Shown: positions 43,755 through 53,460, counted from the first letter of the stretch. The stretch is DNA of 64,000 nucleotides from an uncultured Spirochaetaceae bacterium (GCA_944390015.1 CALXOL010000004.1:89882-153881), one strand, 5' to 3'. Notes: generated by a model not told the origin, from the sequence alone. Made by a program: numbers and translations.

Positions 43755-45062
43755 ATGATGACGGTTTGTAAGTTCGGAGGTTCCAGTGTTGCGGATGCCG
43801 CACAGATTAAGAAGGTAAAAGCGATTCTTGATGCAGATGAGAACAGGAGCATCGTTATAGTTTCAGCTCCGGGAAAGAGGAACAGGGAAGATGAGAAAAT
43901 CACGGATCTCCTCTATAGATGCAACGAAGCCGTGCAGAAGGGTGGAAGCTGCAAGGAAATCTTCGCAATAATCCAGGAAAGGTTTATTTCAATCGCAGAT
44001 GAACTGAAAATCGAGAAGAAACCTCTTATCATGCAGCTTGAGGAGATAAGGCAATTGATAGATGCGGGACGTGGCGCAGATTATGCCGCAAGCAGGGGAG
44101 AGTATCTCTCTGCATTCCTGATCAGTCAGTATTTAAATTTTGAATTTATAGATGCGGCCGATTCGATAGTCATAAACTCGGATGGCACGGTCAATCCTTT
44201 CAGCTACGATAAGATCCATATGCTCGTGGATAATTCTAAAAAGAAGAAATTCGTATTCCCAGGTTTCTATGGTTCGACAAAAGACGGTGTGATAAAGACA
44301 TTTACGCGTGGTGGTTCTGATATTACAGGCAGTGTGGTCTCCAGGGCTGTCAATGCCGATGTTTATGAGAACTGGACGGATGTTTCCGGGTTCTTAAGTG
44401 CGGATCCTAGTATTGTAGAGCATGCGAGGGTAATAGATACCATCAGCTATAACGAGGTCAGGGAGCTTTCCGATTACGGGGCATCCGTATTCCATGAGGA
44501 GGCGATTGCTCCTGTTGTAAAGTCCGGTATCCCAATCAACATAAAGAATACGAACAGGCCTGAAGATAGGGGAACCCTCATCATGCCGACATGTGAGGAG
44601 AAAAAACTCGCAGGAGTATCTGCGAAGGGTGGGCTTTCAAGAATAAAGATACGCAAGCTCATGCTTTTTAAGAAGCAGGGGATGCGCCATGCGCTTCTCA
44701 CAATGCTCCATATTTTCGGCATCCGGCCTTCATTCTCTCTTTTCGGAATTGATTCTATTGTCTGGTTCTATGATACAAAGATGGCATCTGAGAGCATTTT
44801 GGATGCGATGTGCGAGAGACTGAAAAGCGAGTTTGAACTGGATGAGGTCTCGGTGGATTCCGGGCACGCTATTTTGGGTGTTGTCGGTTCTTCAATAGCC
44901 GACGATGGATCTTACATAAAAGCCGCGAAGGCCCTATCTGATGCTTCGATTCCTGTAAGTTTCCTCAACTATGGAGCAAGTGACGTATCTTATTCTTTCG
45001 GAATAAGAGATGAGGATAAGGAAAAAGCGGTTAAAATCGTATATGATGCGCTATTCAAATAG
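43755..45062 (+). CDS. lysC: Aspartate kinase
   Basis: First step of lysine, threonine and methionine synthesis. About 435 residues. Kinase motif CKFGGSSVADA, FPGFYGSTKDGVIKTFTRGGSDITG, ENWTDVSGFLSADP, and two ACT modules at the C-terminus for feedback control. GAGGAG precedes two tandem ATGs (43755 and 43758); the second is also possible. Codons further upstream are ignored because they lack a ribosome-binding site. Confidence 0.94.
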   Translation: MMTVCKFGGSSVADAAQIKKVKAILDADENRSIVIVSAPGKRNREDEKITDLLYRCNEAVQKGGSCKEIFAIIQERFISIADELKIEKKPLIMQLEEIRQLIDAGRGADYAASRGEYLSAFLISQYLNFEFIDAADSIVINSDGTVNPFSYDKIHMLVDNSKKKKFVFPGFYGSTKDGVIKTFTRGGSDITGSVVSRAVNADVYENWTDVSGFLSADPSIVEHARVIDTISYNEVRELSDYGASVFHEEAIAPVVKSGIPINIKNTNRPEDRGTLIMPTCEEKKLAGVSAKGGLSRIKIRKLMLFKKQGMRHALLTMLHIFGIRPSFSLFGIDSIVWFYDTKMASESILDAMCERLKSEFELDEVSVDSGHAILGVVGSSIADDGSYIKAAKALSDASIPVSFLNYGASDVSYSFGIRDEDKEKAVKIVYDALFK

Positions 45063-45082
45063 CATAGGGGAATTCGTATTAT

Positions 45083-45109
45083 GCGGCAGGCTTCATGTCT
45101 GCCGTTTTT
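45083..45109 (+). terminator. Terminator of lysC
   Basis: CGGCAG (45084-45089) pairs with CTGCCG (45099-45104), then TTTTTC. Confidence 0.75.
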
Positions 45110-45111
45110 CT

Positions 45112-45147
45112 TTTAAAAAGAAAACGGATAGGATTCCTCCTATCCGT
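45112..45147 (-). terminator. Terminator of the MsmX-like ATPase gene
   Basis: A perfect 10-bp stem (ACGGATAGGA at 45124-45133 with TCCTATCCGT at 45138-45147) and a TTTTCTTTTT run on the minus strand. Confidence 0.88.
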
Positions 45148-45170
45148 CCTCAATGGATGATAATATAAGC

Positions 45171-46265
45171 TTAGCGGATTCTCATCTCTGTCTCTGCGTC
45201 GAAGAATCTTGCCTTCTCCATAGCAACAACGAGAGAAACCTTTTCACCTACTTTTGGAGTGATTGATGGTTCAATCTTTCCAACAACGTTTGCCTTGCTT
45301 GTTGCAACGTGAACCTGAGTCTCAGATCCAAGTGGCTCGACAACGTTTACAGCACCATCGATAGTCTTTCCATCAACAGCTGTGTGAGAGAACTCAACAT
45401 CCTCAGGTCTGATACCGAAGGTTACATCCTTTCCTTCATATGGCTGTAAGAACTTAGCCTGCTCATCTGTTACCTTGAGGCGGAATGTGCCCTCTTCAAC
45501 ATATGTGCCGTCAGCTTCCTTCTTTACTGTCATAGTGAGGAAGTTCATAGGAGGTGAACCGATGAATCCTGCTACGAACTTGTTATCTGGCTCGTTATAG
45601 AGGTCAAGTGGTCCGCCGATCTGCTGGATTACACCAAGCTTCATAACAACGATCTTGTCAGCCATTGTAAGAGCTTCTACCTGGTCGTGGGTAACGTAGA
45701 TCATTGTTGCCTTTAAGCGGTGGTGGAGTGCGGAGATCTCAGCTCTCATCTGAACACGGAGCTTAGCATCGAGGTTTGAAAGAGGCTCGTCAAAAAGGAA
45801 TACCTTTGGCTGGCGAACGATAGCTCTTCCTACAGCAACACGCTGTCTCTGTCCACCAGAGAGAGCCTTTGGCTTTCTGTCGAGGAGCATCTCGATGTCG
45901 AGAATCTTAGCAGCTTCCCTAACGCGCTGATCAATCTGATCCTTAGGGAACTTGCGGATCTTAAGACCGAATGCCATGTTATCGTAAACGGTCATGTGAG
46001 GATAGAGAGCATAGTTCTGGAATACCATGGCGATATCTCTATCTTTTGGTGGAACGTCGTTCATGAGCTTTCCATCGATGTAGAGCTCTCCTGAAGAGAT
46101 GTCCTCAAGTCCAGCAACCATTCTGAGTGTTGTAGACTTTCCACATCCTGAAGGGCCTACGAGAACAACGAATTCCTGATCTTCAATGTCGATATTAACG
46201 TTGTCAACAGCCTTAACACCGCCATCGTAGATCTTGCAGATATTTTTCAATACAACTGCACTCAT
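45171..46265 (-). CDS. MsmX/UgpC-type sugar ABC transporter ATPase
   Basis: 364 residues: ATPase domain with Walker A (GPSGCGKSTT), LSGGQRQR, VFLFDEPLSNLDA, plus the C-terminal regulatory OB domain typical for MalK/UgpC/MsmX. No permease is adjacent. In several bacteria one such ATPase energises many sugar importers, which is the likely role here. AAGGAG precedes the ATG. Divergent from a TetR gene. Confidence 0.93.
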   Translation of the reverse strand: MSAVVLKNICKIYDGGVKAVDNVNIDIEDQEFVVLVGPSGCGKSTTLRMVAGLEDISSGELYIDGKLMNDVPPKDRDIAMVFQNYALYPHMTVYDNMAFGLKIRKFPKDQIDQRVREAAKILDIEMLLDRKPKALSGGQRQRVAVGRAIVRQPKVFLFDEPLSNLDAKLRVQMRAEISALHHRLKATMIYVTHDQVEALTMADKIVVMKLGVIQQIGGPLDLYNEPDNKFVAGFIGSPPMNFLTMTVKKEADGTYVEEGTFRLKVTDEQAKFLQPYEGKDVTFGIRPEDVEFSHTAVDGKTIDGAVNVVEPLGSETQVHVATSKANVVGKIEPSITPKVGEKVSLVVAMEKARFFDAETEMRIR

Positions 46266-46368
46266 TTGTTTCTCCTTATTTTGCTTATGAATCTAGTCTA
46301 TGCCCTGTTTCTTCCTCCAGTCAAATAAAAAAATCATTTTAAAAAGCTTTTTTTCGCTAAAAAAACCA

Positions 46369-46410
46369 TTGAAAATACCCTTTTGCTGACTATATAATCA
46401 AAATTAGTCA
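46369..46410 (+). promoter_or_regulatory. Promoter with TetR-type operator
   Basis: TTGAAA (46369-46374), 18-nt spacer, perfect TATAAT (46393-46398). The inverted repeat TGACTA (46387-46392) / TAGTCA (46405-46410) straddles the -10, suiting autorepression by the regulator that starts at 46424. Confidence 0.65.
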
Positions 46411-46423
46411 AAAAGAGGGAAAT

Positions 46424-47008
46424 ATGCCGAAGACTTATACTGAAGTGGAAAAGAACAATATCAGAAGGGAACTCAGAGCGGCTTCCTGCCTCTGCCTGAG
46501 AAAATACGGGGTAAGGCATACTACTGTGGATGAGCTTGTGAGAATAGTGAACATACCAAAAGGTACTTTCTATCTCTTTTATGAAAATAAGGAGAGCCTT
46601 TTTCTTGATGCTCTCGTGTCATTTACTAGGGAAGAGGAGGAGAAGTACCTTGAGCTTTTGGAGGCACTCGATGAGAATCATATAGTGACAAGTCTGACAA
46701 CCATCTTCTATCAGATGGCAATCTCCTTCTATGAAAGCGGGCTTTATAGATTCCTTGATGATAATCAGCTTAGCCTGGTCATGCGTAATCTAAAAGATGA
46801 GGAGAGGAAAAGGCTGGAGATTTCCAGGACGGAATTCATTACACGCATACTGGATTACTTTTCAATCGATGACGAGGATGACGTCTCAGCATTCAACGCT
46901 GCATTCAATTCCATATTTTTCCTGATGCTCCATTGTGATTCGATACCAGATTTTGAAAAAGCCCTCAGGACTCTTATCCGAGGGCTTGTACTTCAACTGG
47001 TAGAGTAG
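46424..47008 (+). CDS. TetR/AcrR-family regulator
   Basis: 194 residues. The N-terminal helix-turn-helix (LRKYGVRHTTVDELVRIVNIPKGTFYLFYENKESLF) is typical; the C-terminal ligand domain has no recognisable specificity. AGAGGG precedes the ATG. It may repress itself and the divergent MsmX-like ATPase gene. The stop is 4 nt from the stop of the convergent CorC/HlyC-like gene. Confidence 0.9.
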   Translation: MPKTYTEVEKNNIRRELRAASCLCLRKYGVRHTTVDELVRIVNIPKGTFYLFYENKESLFLDALVSFTREEEEKYLELLEALDENHIVTSLTTIFYQMAISFYESGLYRFLDDNQLSLVMRNLKDEERKRLEISRTEFITRILDYFSIDDEDDVSAFNAAFNSIFFLMLHCDSIPDFEKALRTLIRGLVLQLVE

Positions 47009-47012
47009 GAGG

Positions 47013-48389
47013 TCAGTCTTCTTTCTTCTCCTTCTCTTTTTCCTTATCTTCTTCCTCTTCCATTTCCTCTGGACTGAGTTTGCTGATATAGGCTTCGACG
47101 ATCCTCTTATCCTCAATCTTAGTCACATGTACTTTAAGACCGAATACTTCGACTTCGAAATCAGAACCGTCTTTCGGAATTTCATTAAGACAAGAGAATA
47201 CCATTCCTCCGACTGTATCGAAATCGAGTTCTTCATTTGGAAGATCCATGTCGAGAGCCTCTTCAAGATCTTCGACAGGGAGGGTTCCTGACACTTTCCA
47301 TAGGTTATCGGAGACCTTTACAAGCTCCTCCTCTTCCTGCTCGTCGAACTCATCATAGATGTTTCCAACGACCTCTTCGAGAAGATCCTCAAGAGAGATG
47401 AGTCCGCTTGTCTGTCCGTATTCATCGACACAGATTGCTATGTGCTGCTTCTTGCCCTGCATATCTGAAAAGAGTTTGTCCGCCCTGATGGTGTCCGGGA
47501 CGAAATAAGCCGGTCTCATGAGATCTGAAACCTTCTTTACTCTATCATCGGTGAGGGATAGAAGGAAATCTCTGACATTGAGGATTCCTTTTATGTCATT
47601 GAGATCCTCATCATAGACGGGAAATCTTGAGCGTCCGCTCTCTTTTATAAGAGATAGGATTTCCGCATTCGTCATATTGATCTGGACAGCCCAGATGTCA
47701 CTTACACGGGTCATTATTTCCGATACAAGTGTGTCATTGAGTTCAAAAACGTTCTGAATCCATTCCTTCTCATCCTCTTCGATGGATCCTGACTCACCGC
47801 TTGCATCGACCATGAGGCGGATATCCTCCTCTGTCGCCGGCTCCTCCTCCGCATTGGCTTTGAATCTGAATAGTCTGAGTACCGTGTTCGTGCAGAACGA
47901 TAGGAGCCAGATTACCGGACGCATTATCTTTGAAAGTACGTTAAGTACGCTGCAGCAGAAACGTGCGACACCTTCTGCTTTCTGCTGTGCTATGCGCTTG
48001 GGAACAAGCTCCCCGAAAATGAGGGTGAAGAACGATATTATGATAGTGATTATGAATACGGAAATCGTATTGAGCGTATTATAAGGTATCGTGGCACCCC
48101 AAGAGATGAACACTTTTGTCAGCTCCTCAGCGAGTGTATCCGCAGCGAGAGCTGAGCCTAAGAATCCTGCAAGTGTGATTCCAATCTGAATTGTAGAAAG
48201 GAAGTTTGAAGGATTCTCAACCATCTTTAGAAGGATCGATGATTTCCTATCTCCCTCTTCCGCCTGCTTCTTGAGCTTATTGTGATTTAGTGAAATTACG
48301 GCAATCTCCGCAGATGCGAAAAATGCATTTAATAATATAAGTATTGCCTGTACTAGTATCTGTCTAGGTATTGATACAACCGTTTCCAT
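47013..48389 (-). CDS. CorC/HlyC-family membrane protein (DUF21-CBS)
   Basis: 458 residues: a DUF21 membrane domain (about four helices), a CBS pair (VSDIWAVQINMTNAEILSLI; GLISLEDLLEEVVG) and the CorC_HlyC domain, as in CNNM/PacC divalent-cation exporters and so-called haemolysins. The C-terminus is an unusual run of Glu and Lys. AGAGGAG precedes the ATG. Its leader region of about 400 nt carries no recognised riboswitch. Confidence 0.9.
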   Translation of the reverse strand: METVVSIPRQILVQAILILLNAFFASAEIAVISLNHNKLKKQAEEGDRKSSILLKMVENPSNFLSTIQIGITLAGFLGSALAADTLAEELTKVFISWGATIPYNTLNTISVFIITIIISFFTLIFGELVPKRIAQQKAEGVARFCCSVLNVLSKIMRPVIWLLSFCTNTVLRLFRFKANAEEEPATEEDIRLMVDASGESGSIEEDEKEWIQNVFELNDTLVSEIMTRVSDIWAVQINMTNAEILSLIKESGRSRFPVYDEDLNDIKGILNVRDFLLSLTDDRVKKVSDLMRPAYFVPDTIRADKLFSDMQGKKQHIAICVDEYGQTSGLISLEDLLEEVVGNIYDEFDEQEEEELVKVSDNLWKVSGTLPVEDLEEALDMDLPNEELDFDTVGGMVFSCLNEIPKDGSDFEVEVFGLKVHVTKIEDKRIVEAYISKLSPEEMEEEEDKEKEKEKKED

Positions 48390-48786
48390 TTTATCTCCTC
48401 TGAATTTTTTTAGTTTTTCTGTCCTGTCCTAGAATCAGGAATCAGAGGAGTAGTTTTGCATTAACGAATCTACGCAAGTGATAAGGTACGTCAGAATCGT
48501 TTACTTTGGTATTACTACCAGGGCCTTCGTCCACTTTCTGTTTTATTCCTTGCACTGATCTCTGTGCGGTAAAAAGATAATAAAAATATATAATATCAAA
48601 TAATAAACAGTCAAGAGAGACAACGTGTATCACAGAAGAATCCCAAAATAGTGACTTACTCTCCATCTTCATGCTCCTAGTAGTGCGTTGCAGGATAAAG
48701 GTAGTTCACTGATGAATTAATGAGCGAAGGGCAGATGAGGGACGATTGGTTCGAAATAAAAACACCCCTTTTAAGGGGTGCTGAAA
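48390..48786. other. Gene-poor stretch upstream of the CorC/HlyC gene
   Basis: About 370 nt with no convincing coding region. A minus-strand frame of 76 codons (48442-48672) has no ribosome-binding site or family resemblance. Small hairpins such as TGGTA-ttac-TACCA occur. It may be the leader of the CorC/HlyC gene. I see no match to the magnesium M-box. Confidence 0.5.
48757..48780 (-). terminator. Terminator of tRNA-Gly
   Basis: CACCCCTT (48763-48770) pairs with AAGGGGTG (48773-48780), followed on the minus strand by five T. Confidence 0.8.
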
Positions 48787-48858
48787 AGCAGCAGAGGGGA
48801 ATCGAACCCCCATCACGAGCTTGGGAAGCTCGGATAATAACCACTATATGACTGCTGC
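48787..48858 (-). tRNA. tRNA-Gly (anticodon CCC)
   Basis: Minus-strand cloverleaf: acceptor GCAGCAG/CTGCTGC, anticodon stem CGAGC/GCTCG with loop TTCCCAA (anticodon CCC, reading GGG), T loop TTCGATT between GGGG and CCCC. CCA not encoded. The D arm contains TATAGTGGTTATTAT, more like those of Glu/Asp tRNAs. Confidence 0.9.
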
Positions 48859-49020
48859 GTATTGAATCAAATATAATAAAAAAAAGCTGTTTTGTTAAGA
48901 GGTTTTATAAGTTTATCTTCTATAGACCGGAGTTAATTTTCTGTAAAATTTTCTTTACGGGATTCTCCATCGCAGAGTAAAATAAGTATGAAAAATAAAC
49001 AAAAGGAGTAGGTTTGAACT

Positions 49021-50031
49021 ATGAAAAAGCTTTTAGTTCTGTTAATGGTGCTTCTTTCTGCATCATTGGTTTTCGCTGCGACAGGTAGTGTCAACGCATA
49101 TACTACACTTGAGGAACCTCTGGCTGCTGCGCTTTTCGCACGCTTTGAGGAGGAGACGGGAATCCATGTAAATTTCGTACGTCTCTCTGGTGGTGAGTGC
49201 GTTGCACGTCTTGAAGCGGAAAGTGCGAATCCTCAGGCTTCCATCTGGGTTGGAGGAGTAGGACTTGATCATATCACGGCAAAGAGTAAGGGCCTTACGA
49301 CACCTTATATCTCACGTTATAGCGCAAAGACACCTGCAGAATTCAAGGATCCAGACAACTACTGGATCGGTCTTTATGTAGGACCTCTTACATTTGTAAC
49401 GAACCTTGACAGGGCTGCGGAGCTTGGGCTTGCTGTTCCTCACTCATGGGAAGATCTTACAAAGCCTGAATACAAGGGATATATCCGCATGGCTAACCCG
49501 AACTCTTCTGGAACGGCTTACAACGTAATCACGACAATCCGTTATATCTTCAATGAAGATGAGGATGCTATGATGGATTACATGAAGAGGCTCGATGCTA
49601 ATATCGACCAGTATACCAGAAGTGGCTCAGCCCCTGGAAAGAGCGTAGCAACAGGAGAAATCCCAATTGCTATCGGATATGCACATGACCAGGTAAAACT
49701 CAAAGTTGAAGGTGCTAATGTTGAGATCACAGCTCCAAGTGAGGGAACTGGATATGAGCTGGCTTCAATGTCTCTCGTAAAGGGTGGCCCGGATGCTGTT
49801 AACGCAAGAAGACTCTATGACTGGATTATCAGCGATGCCGATGCCCAGGAGATCTTCACTCAGTGGTATGTAGTTCTTGTAGCAGAAGGTGCGGCAAAGC
49901 ATCCTGATGCTCTCTCAATCGACGAGATCAAGACCGTAAAGCAGGATTTCGCATGGGACGGAGATGCCGCTAATAAGGAGAGACTCCTTGACTGGTGGAC
50001 AACCGAGATTGGTAACAAGCGCGGTAATTAA
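49021..50031 (+). CDS. Iron-type ABC transporter substrate-binding protein (FbpA-like)
   Basis: 336 residues: signal peptide cut near VFAATG, then a family 1 binding fold (NAYTTLEEPLAAALFARFEEETGI; NPNSSGTAYNVITTI; GEIPIAIGYAHDQ). Members bind ferric iron, phosphonates or sugar phosphates; the ligand here is not certain. First gene of a three-gene importer operon, separated from the permease by a hairpin that should lower downstream expression. Confidence 0.9.
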   Translation: MKKLLVLLMVLLSASLVFAATGSVNAYTTLEEPLAAALFARFEEETGIHVNFVRLSGGECVARLEAESANPQASIWVGGVGLDHITAKSKGLTTPYISRYSAKTPAEFKDPDNYWIGLYVGPLTFVTNLDRAAELGLAVPHSWEDLTKPEYKGYIRMANPNSSGTAYNVITTIRYIFNEDEDAMMDYMKRLDANIDQYTRSGSAPGKSVATGEIPIAIGYAHDQVKLKVEGANVEITAPSEGTGYELASMSLVKGGPDAVNARRLYDWIISDADAQEIFTQWYVVLVAEGAAKHPDALSIDEIKTVKQDFAWDGDAANKERLLDWWTTEIGNKRGN

Positions 50032-50052
50032 GGATTAAGAAATAATATCAGT

Positions 50053-50084
50053 AAGGCCTGTTCCTGAAGGGCAGGCCTTATTTT
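50053..50084 (+). terminator. Attenuating hairpin between binding protein and permease
   Basis: AAGGCCTG (50053-50060) pairs with CAGGCCTT (50072-50079), followed by ATTTTAAG. Partial read-through would give more binding protein than permease. Confidence 0.65.
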
Positions 50085-50108
50085 AAGAAAAGCAACTAAG
50101 GATATTAA

Positions 50109-52349
50109 ATGTTCACGAAAAAAAGAATCATACAGTTCCTGGCTCTAGTAGTGATATTCCTTGCTGCCATAATCTGGATATATAGTCAGCTCTCCACGAG
50201 TTTCGAGGAGTATGTGGAAGAGCGTAATTTCAATGAGATAGAGCTTTTTGCGCAGACCAATCCAGAGGACGGTGCAAGCGATGAGGAGCTTGGTACATGG
50301 CTTGACAGCGTGTCAGAGATGATACCAGGAGCCAGAAGTGCTTATTTGAAGTACGATTTCGATACTTTTAATTTCGTAGCTTCTTTAGGCAGTCAGCCAT
50401 TGCTTGACCTGTTCAATGCAAATGCCTCGACTCCCGCATTCATTGAAGCTACCGACAGCTGTTATTACCTTGTCCCGATGAGGATGAATACGACTTATCA
50501 GGTGGATTATTCACTGGATCCTGATGATACTGTCTCTACTGCGGAAAACAGTATTCTGTACTTTATCCCTATAGTGGATGAGACTGGCTATCAGGCATCA
50601 GGCGCCATCATGATAGCAGTCCCAGAAATAGCAGCTACTGGATTTGAGAGCTTGTTAAGAACACTTCTTGTAATGCTCTCTGCCGCATTTATAATAGTCA
50701 GTTTCATCATAATGTTCACACGTGATCCTATGACGGGATTCTTGGTGCTTGCTCTTTTCGTCATTGTGGCACTATTTGTGGCATTCCCGCTTTTTGAAGC
50801 GGTAAGACTTTCATTCCTCGTAAATGGGCATTTGAGTTTTGATACTTGGAAAGCCTGTCTTTCTCCGACATACCTGCAAGCCCTCTGGGGATCTTTGAAA
50901 CTTGGAATACTTACGGCTACGAGTTCGACATTAGTCGGATTCCTATTTGCATTCCTGATAGAGAGAACAAGCTTTAAGCAGAAGAAGCTTATGACGACGT
51001 TGGCAACCATGCCCATGATCTCCCCTCCGTTCTCACTTTCTCTATCCATTATCCTTCTTTTCGGAAATAATGGACTGATTACGAAACAGCTTCTGCATCT
51101 CAATACGTCGATCTATGGCCTTGGCGGTCTTGTCATAGTCGAGACAATCGGAATGTTCCCGATTGCCTTCATGACAATAAGCGGGGTACTTAAGCAGATT
51201 GATTCGACAGTGGAGGAGGTCGCTCTGGACTTAAGTGCTACGAGATTCCAGACATTCAGGACGATTACTCTTCCTCTTGCAATGCCTGGAATACTTTCAG
51301 CCTGGCTTCTTGTATTCACCAATTCCCTTGCTGATTTTGCAAACCCTCTCCTTCTTTCAGGGGACTACAGGGTTCTTTCGACTGAGGCATACATGATAGT
51401 AACAGGAAGGAACAACCTTGGTGCGGGATCTGCGCTTTCCTTCCTCCTTCTGCTTCCAACCCTCACTGCATTCCTTGCCCAGCGCTTCTGGGTATCGAAG
51501 AAGAGCTTCGTAACGGTTACAGGAAAGCCCAATACGAATCTTACGGAACTTACGAATGCACCGGTTAGAAGGACCCTTACAGCTCTTGCGTGGGCGATCA
51601 TGGGTTTCATCCTTTGTCTCTATCTTACAATCTTCGCTGGATGCTTCGTACGCAACTGGGGTATAGACTATTCGTTCACTCTAGATAACTGGGGAGAGGC
51701 TCTTAGCCGTGGTTGGACGAGTATCAGGGATACAGTGCTTCTGGCAGGAATTGCGACGCCGATTGCGGGAATTCTCGCAATGGTCGCTGCGATGCTTATC
51801 GTCAGAAAGAAATTCCCGGGTAAGAGGATTCTTGAGATGCTTATAATGACACCGTATGCAATCCCTGGAACCCTTATCGGTATTGCTTACATCCTAGCAT
51901 TCAATAAGCCTCCGATTCTTCTTGTTGGAACGGGTGCTATTATTGTAATCAACTATGTCATAAGAGAGCTTCCTGTAGGTGTGGAAAACGGTATTACCGC
52001 GCTTCATCAGATAGATCCGGCAATCGAAGAGGCTGCTTCCGATCTCGGTGCGGATGTGACCACTGTGTTCAGAACCATAGTTCTTCCTCTTGTACGCCCG
52101 GCGTTCATCTCTTCGATGAGCTATACGTTTGTGCGTTCAATGACGGCTGTAAGTGCGATCATATTCCTCATCAGTGCCCGTTGGAACCATCTTACTGTTC
52201 TCATATTCAATTTCAGTGAGAACCTGCGCTTCTCACTTGCAAGTGTTCTCTCTACCGTTCTTATTGCGATAGTCCTAGGTGTTTTCTTCTTGATGAATGC
52301 ACTCGTAAAGGATGACAAGCTGACTCAAAAGACGATATCTCCGAGGTGA
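50109..52349 (+). CDS. FbpB-like ABC permease with extra N-terminal domain
   Basis: 746 residues. The C-terminal 560 form two fused permease units, each with an EAA-type loop (VEEVALDLSATRFQTFRTI; IEEAASDLGADVTTVFRTI), as in iron(III) permeases. The N-terminus is unusual: one anchor helix (about 8-26), then about 150 residues outside the membrane (from FEEYVEERNFNEI to ETGYQASGAIMIAVPE), then a second helix before the permease. The added part has the layout of a Cache-like sensor. Its stop lies just before the ATPase start. Confidence 0.88.
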   Translation: MFTKKRIIQFLALVVIFLAAIIWIYSQLSTSFEEYVEERNFNEIELFAQTNPEDGASDEELGTWLDSVSEMIPGARSAYLKYDFDTFNFVASLGSQPLLDLFNANASTPAFIEATDSCYYLVPMRMNTTYQVDYSLDPDDTVSTAENSILYFIPIVDETGYQASGAIMIAVPEIAATGFESLLRTLLVMLSAAFIIVSFIIMFTRDPMTGFLVLALFVIVALFVAFPLFEAVRLSFLVNGHLSFDTWKACLSPTYLQALWGSLKLGILTATSSTLVGFLFAFLIERTSFKQKKLMTTLATMPMISPPFSLSLSIILLFGNNGLITKQLLHLNTSIYGLGGLVIVETIGMFPIAFMTISGVLKQIDSTVEEVALDLSATRFQTFRTITLPLAMPGILSAWLLVFTNSLADFANPLLLSGDYRVLSTEAYMIVTGRNNLGAGSALSFLLLLPTLTAFLAQRFWVSKKSFVTVTGKPNTNLTELTNAPVRRTLTALAWAIMGFILCLYLTIFAGCFVRNWGIDYSFTLDNWGEALSRGWTSIRDTVLLAGIATPIAGILAMVAAMLIVRKKFPGKRILEMLIMTPYAIPGTLIGIAYILAFNKPPILLVGTGAIIVINYVIRELPVGVENGITALHQIDPAIEEAASDLGADVTTVFRTIVLPLVRPAFISSMSYTFVRSMTAVSAIIFLISARWNHLTVLIFNFSENLRFSLASVLSTVLIAIVLGVFFLMNALVKDDKLTQKTISPR

Positions 52350-52351
52350 AA

Positions 52352-53452
52352 ATGGAAAATAAAAGTGTTGCAGTAACGCTTGAGCACGTTACGAAAAGAT
52401 TTAAAAACGTTAAGGGTAAGGCGGATGTAATCGCCGTTAATGATTCTAATTTCGTTATCGAACCAGGGGAGCTCGTAACGCTTCTTGGCCCATCGGGATG
52501 TGGCAAGACCACCACGCTCAGGATGGTAGCAGGATTTGAGCTTCCAACGGAAGGAAAGATCTATATCGGTAATGAGGATGTTACTATGCTTCCTCCGAAC
52601 AAGAGGAATACAGCAACGATGTTCCAGTCGTATGGACTCTTTCCACATATGACAGTTTTCGATAATGTCGCATATGGCCTGAGGCTGAGGAAGGTCGATG
52701 AGAAGGAGATCAAGGAGAGAGTTGAGGAGATGTTAAAGCTCCTCGGGCTTGAAGGCTACGGAGACAGGGCTCCAAGTAAACTATCCGGCGGTCAGCAGCA
52801 GAGAGTCGCTCTTGCCCGTACTCTCATCGTAGCTCCTCAGGTTCTCTTGTTTGATGAACCACTATCAAACCTTGATGCGCTATTAAGAGAGCAGATGAGG
52901 GTTGAGATAAAGAAGATCCAGAAGAGCCTTGGAATAACAGCTATCTATGTAACCCATGACAGGGTTGAGGCCATGAGCCTCTCTGATAGGGTTATTGTAA
53001 TGAAGGATGGCTTTGTCCGTCAGATTGGAAAGCCGAGTGAGATATATGAACAGCCGAACTCCCGTTTCGTTGCGGGCTTTGTAGGAAAGGCGGCGTTCTT
53101 CCCTGTTAAGGTAACCAGCGAAGATAATGGTAAGTTCAAAACACTTCTTGATGGAAGAGAGGTTGATGTTCATAGTGCGGCCCCTGATGTCAAGGCGGGA
53201 GATGATGCCGTTATCATGGCACGTCCTGAGAGCCTGAGACTTGTGGATAAGGGAGAGGGGAAGTTCGATGCTAAAGTAAAACTCAATGTATATCTAGGAA
53301 ACAGTATTGAAACATTCCTGGAGACGGATTTCGGCGAGGTTCTTGTCGAGATAGACGATCCTAAGGTCAAGAAGGTCTATGGTGAAGGAGAGGAGGTATC
53401 CGTTGACTTCGATCCCGGCCGTGTAAGATTGTTAGGTGTCAGTGAGGATTAA
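52352..53452 (+). CDS. Iron-type ABC transporter ATPase (FbpC-like)
   Basis: 366 residues with Walker A (GPSGCGKTTT), [22 protein letters not shown] and a C-terminal regulatory TOBE/OB domain. GAGGTG precedes the ATG at 52352; an in-frame GTG two codons upstream is less likely. Third gene of the importer, followed by a strong terminator. Confidence 0.92.
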   Translation: MENKSVAVTLEHVTKRFKNVKGKADVIAVNDSNFVIEPGELVTLLGPSGCGKTTTLRMVAGFELPTEGKIYIGNEDVTMLPPNKRNTATMFQSYGLFPHMTVFDNVAYGLRLRKVDEKEIKERVEEMLKLLGLEGYGDRAPSKLSGGQQQRVALARTLIVAPQVLLFDEPLSNLDALLREQMRVEIKKIQKSLGITAIYVTHDRVEAMSLSDRVIVMKDGFVRQIGKPSEIYEQPNSRFVAGFVGKAAFFPVKVTSEDNGKFKTLLDGREVDVHSAAPDVKAGDDAVIMARPESLRLVDKGEGKFDAKVKLNVYLGNSIETFLETDFGEVLVEIDDPKVKKVYGEGEEVSVDFDPGRVRLLGVSED

Positions 53453-53460
53453 TGCTTGAA

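Noticed and set aside
48442..48672. 76-codon minus-strand frame
   Set aside because: No ribosome-binding site, no recognisable family, and odd composition. More likely non-coding leader.
48390..48786. Mg-sensing riboswitch upstream of the CorC/HlyC gene
   Set aside because: No conserved M-box blocks are visible on the minus strand, only small local hairpins.
48943..48958. Fur-like or other operator (GTAAA-N6-TTTAC) before the iron-type importer
   Set aside because: Half-sites of only five AT-rich bases and no match to the Fur consensus; easily found by chance.
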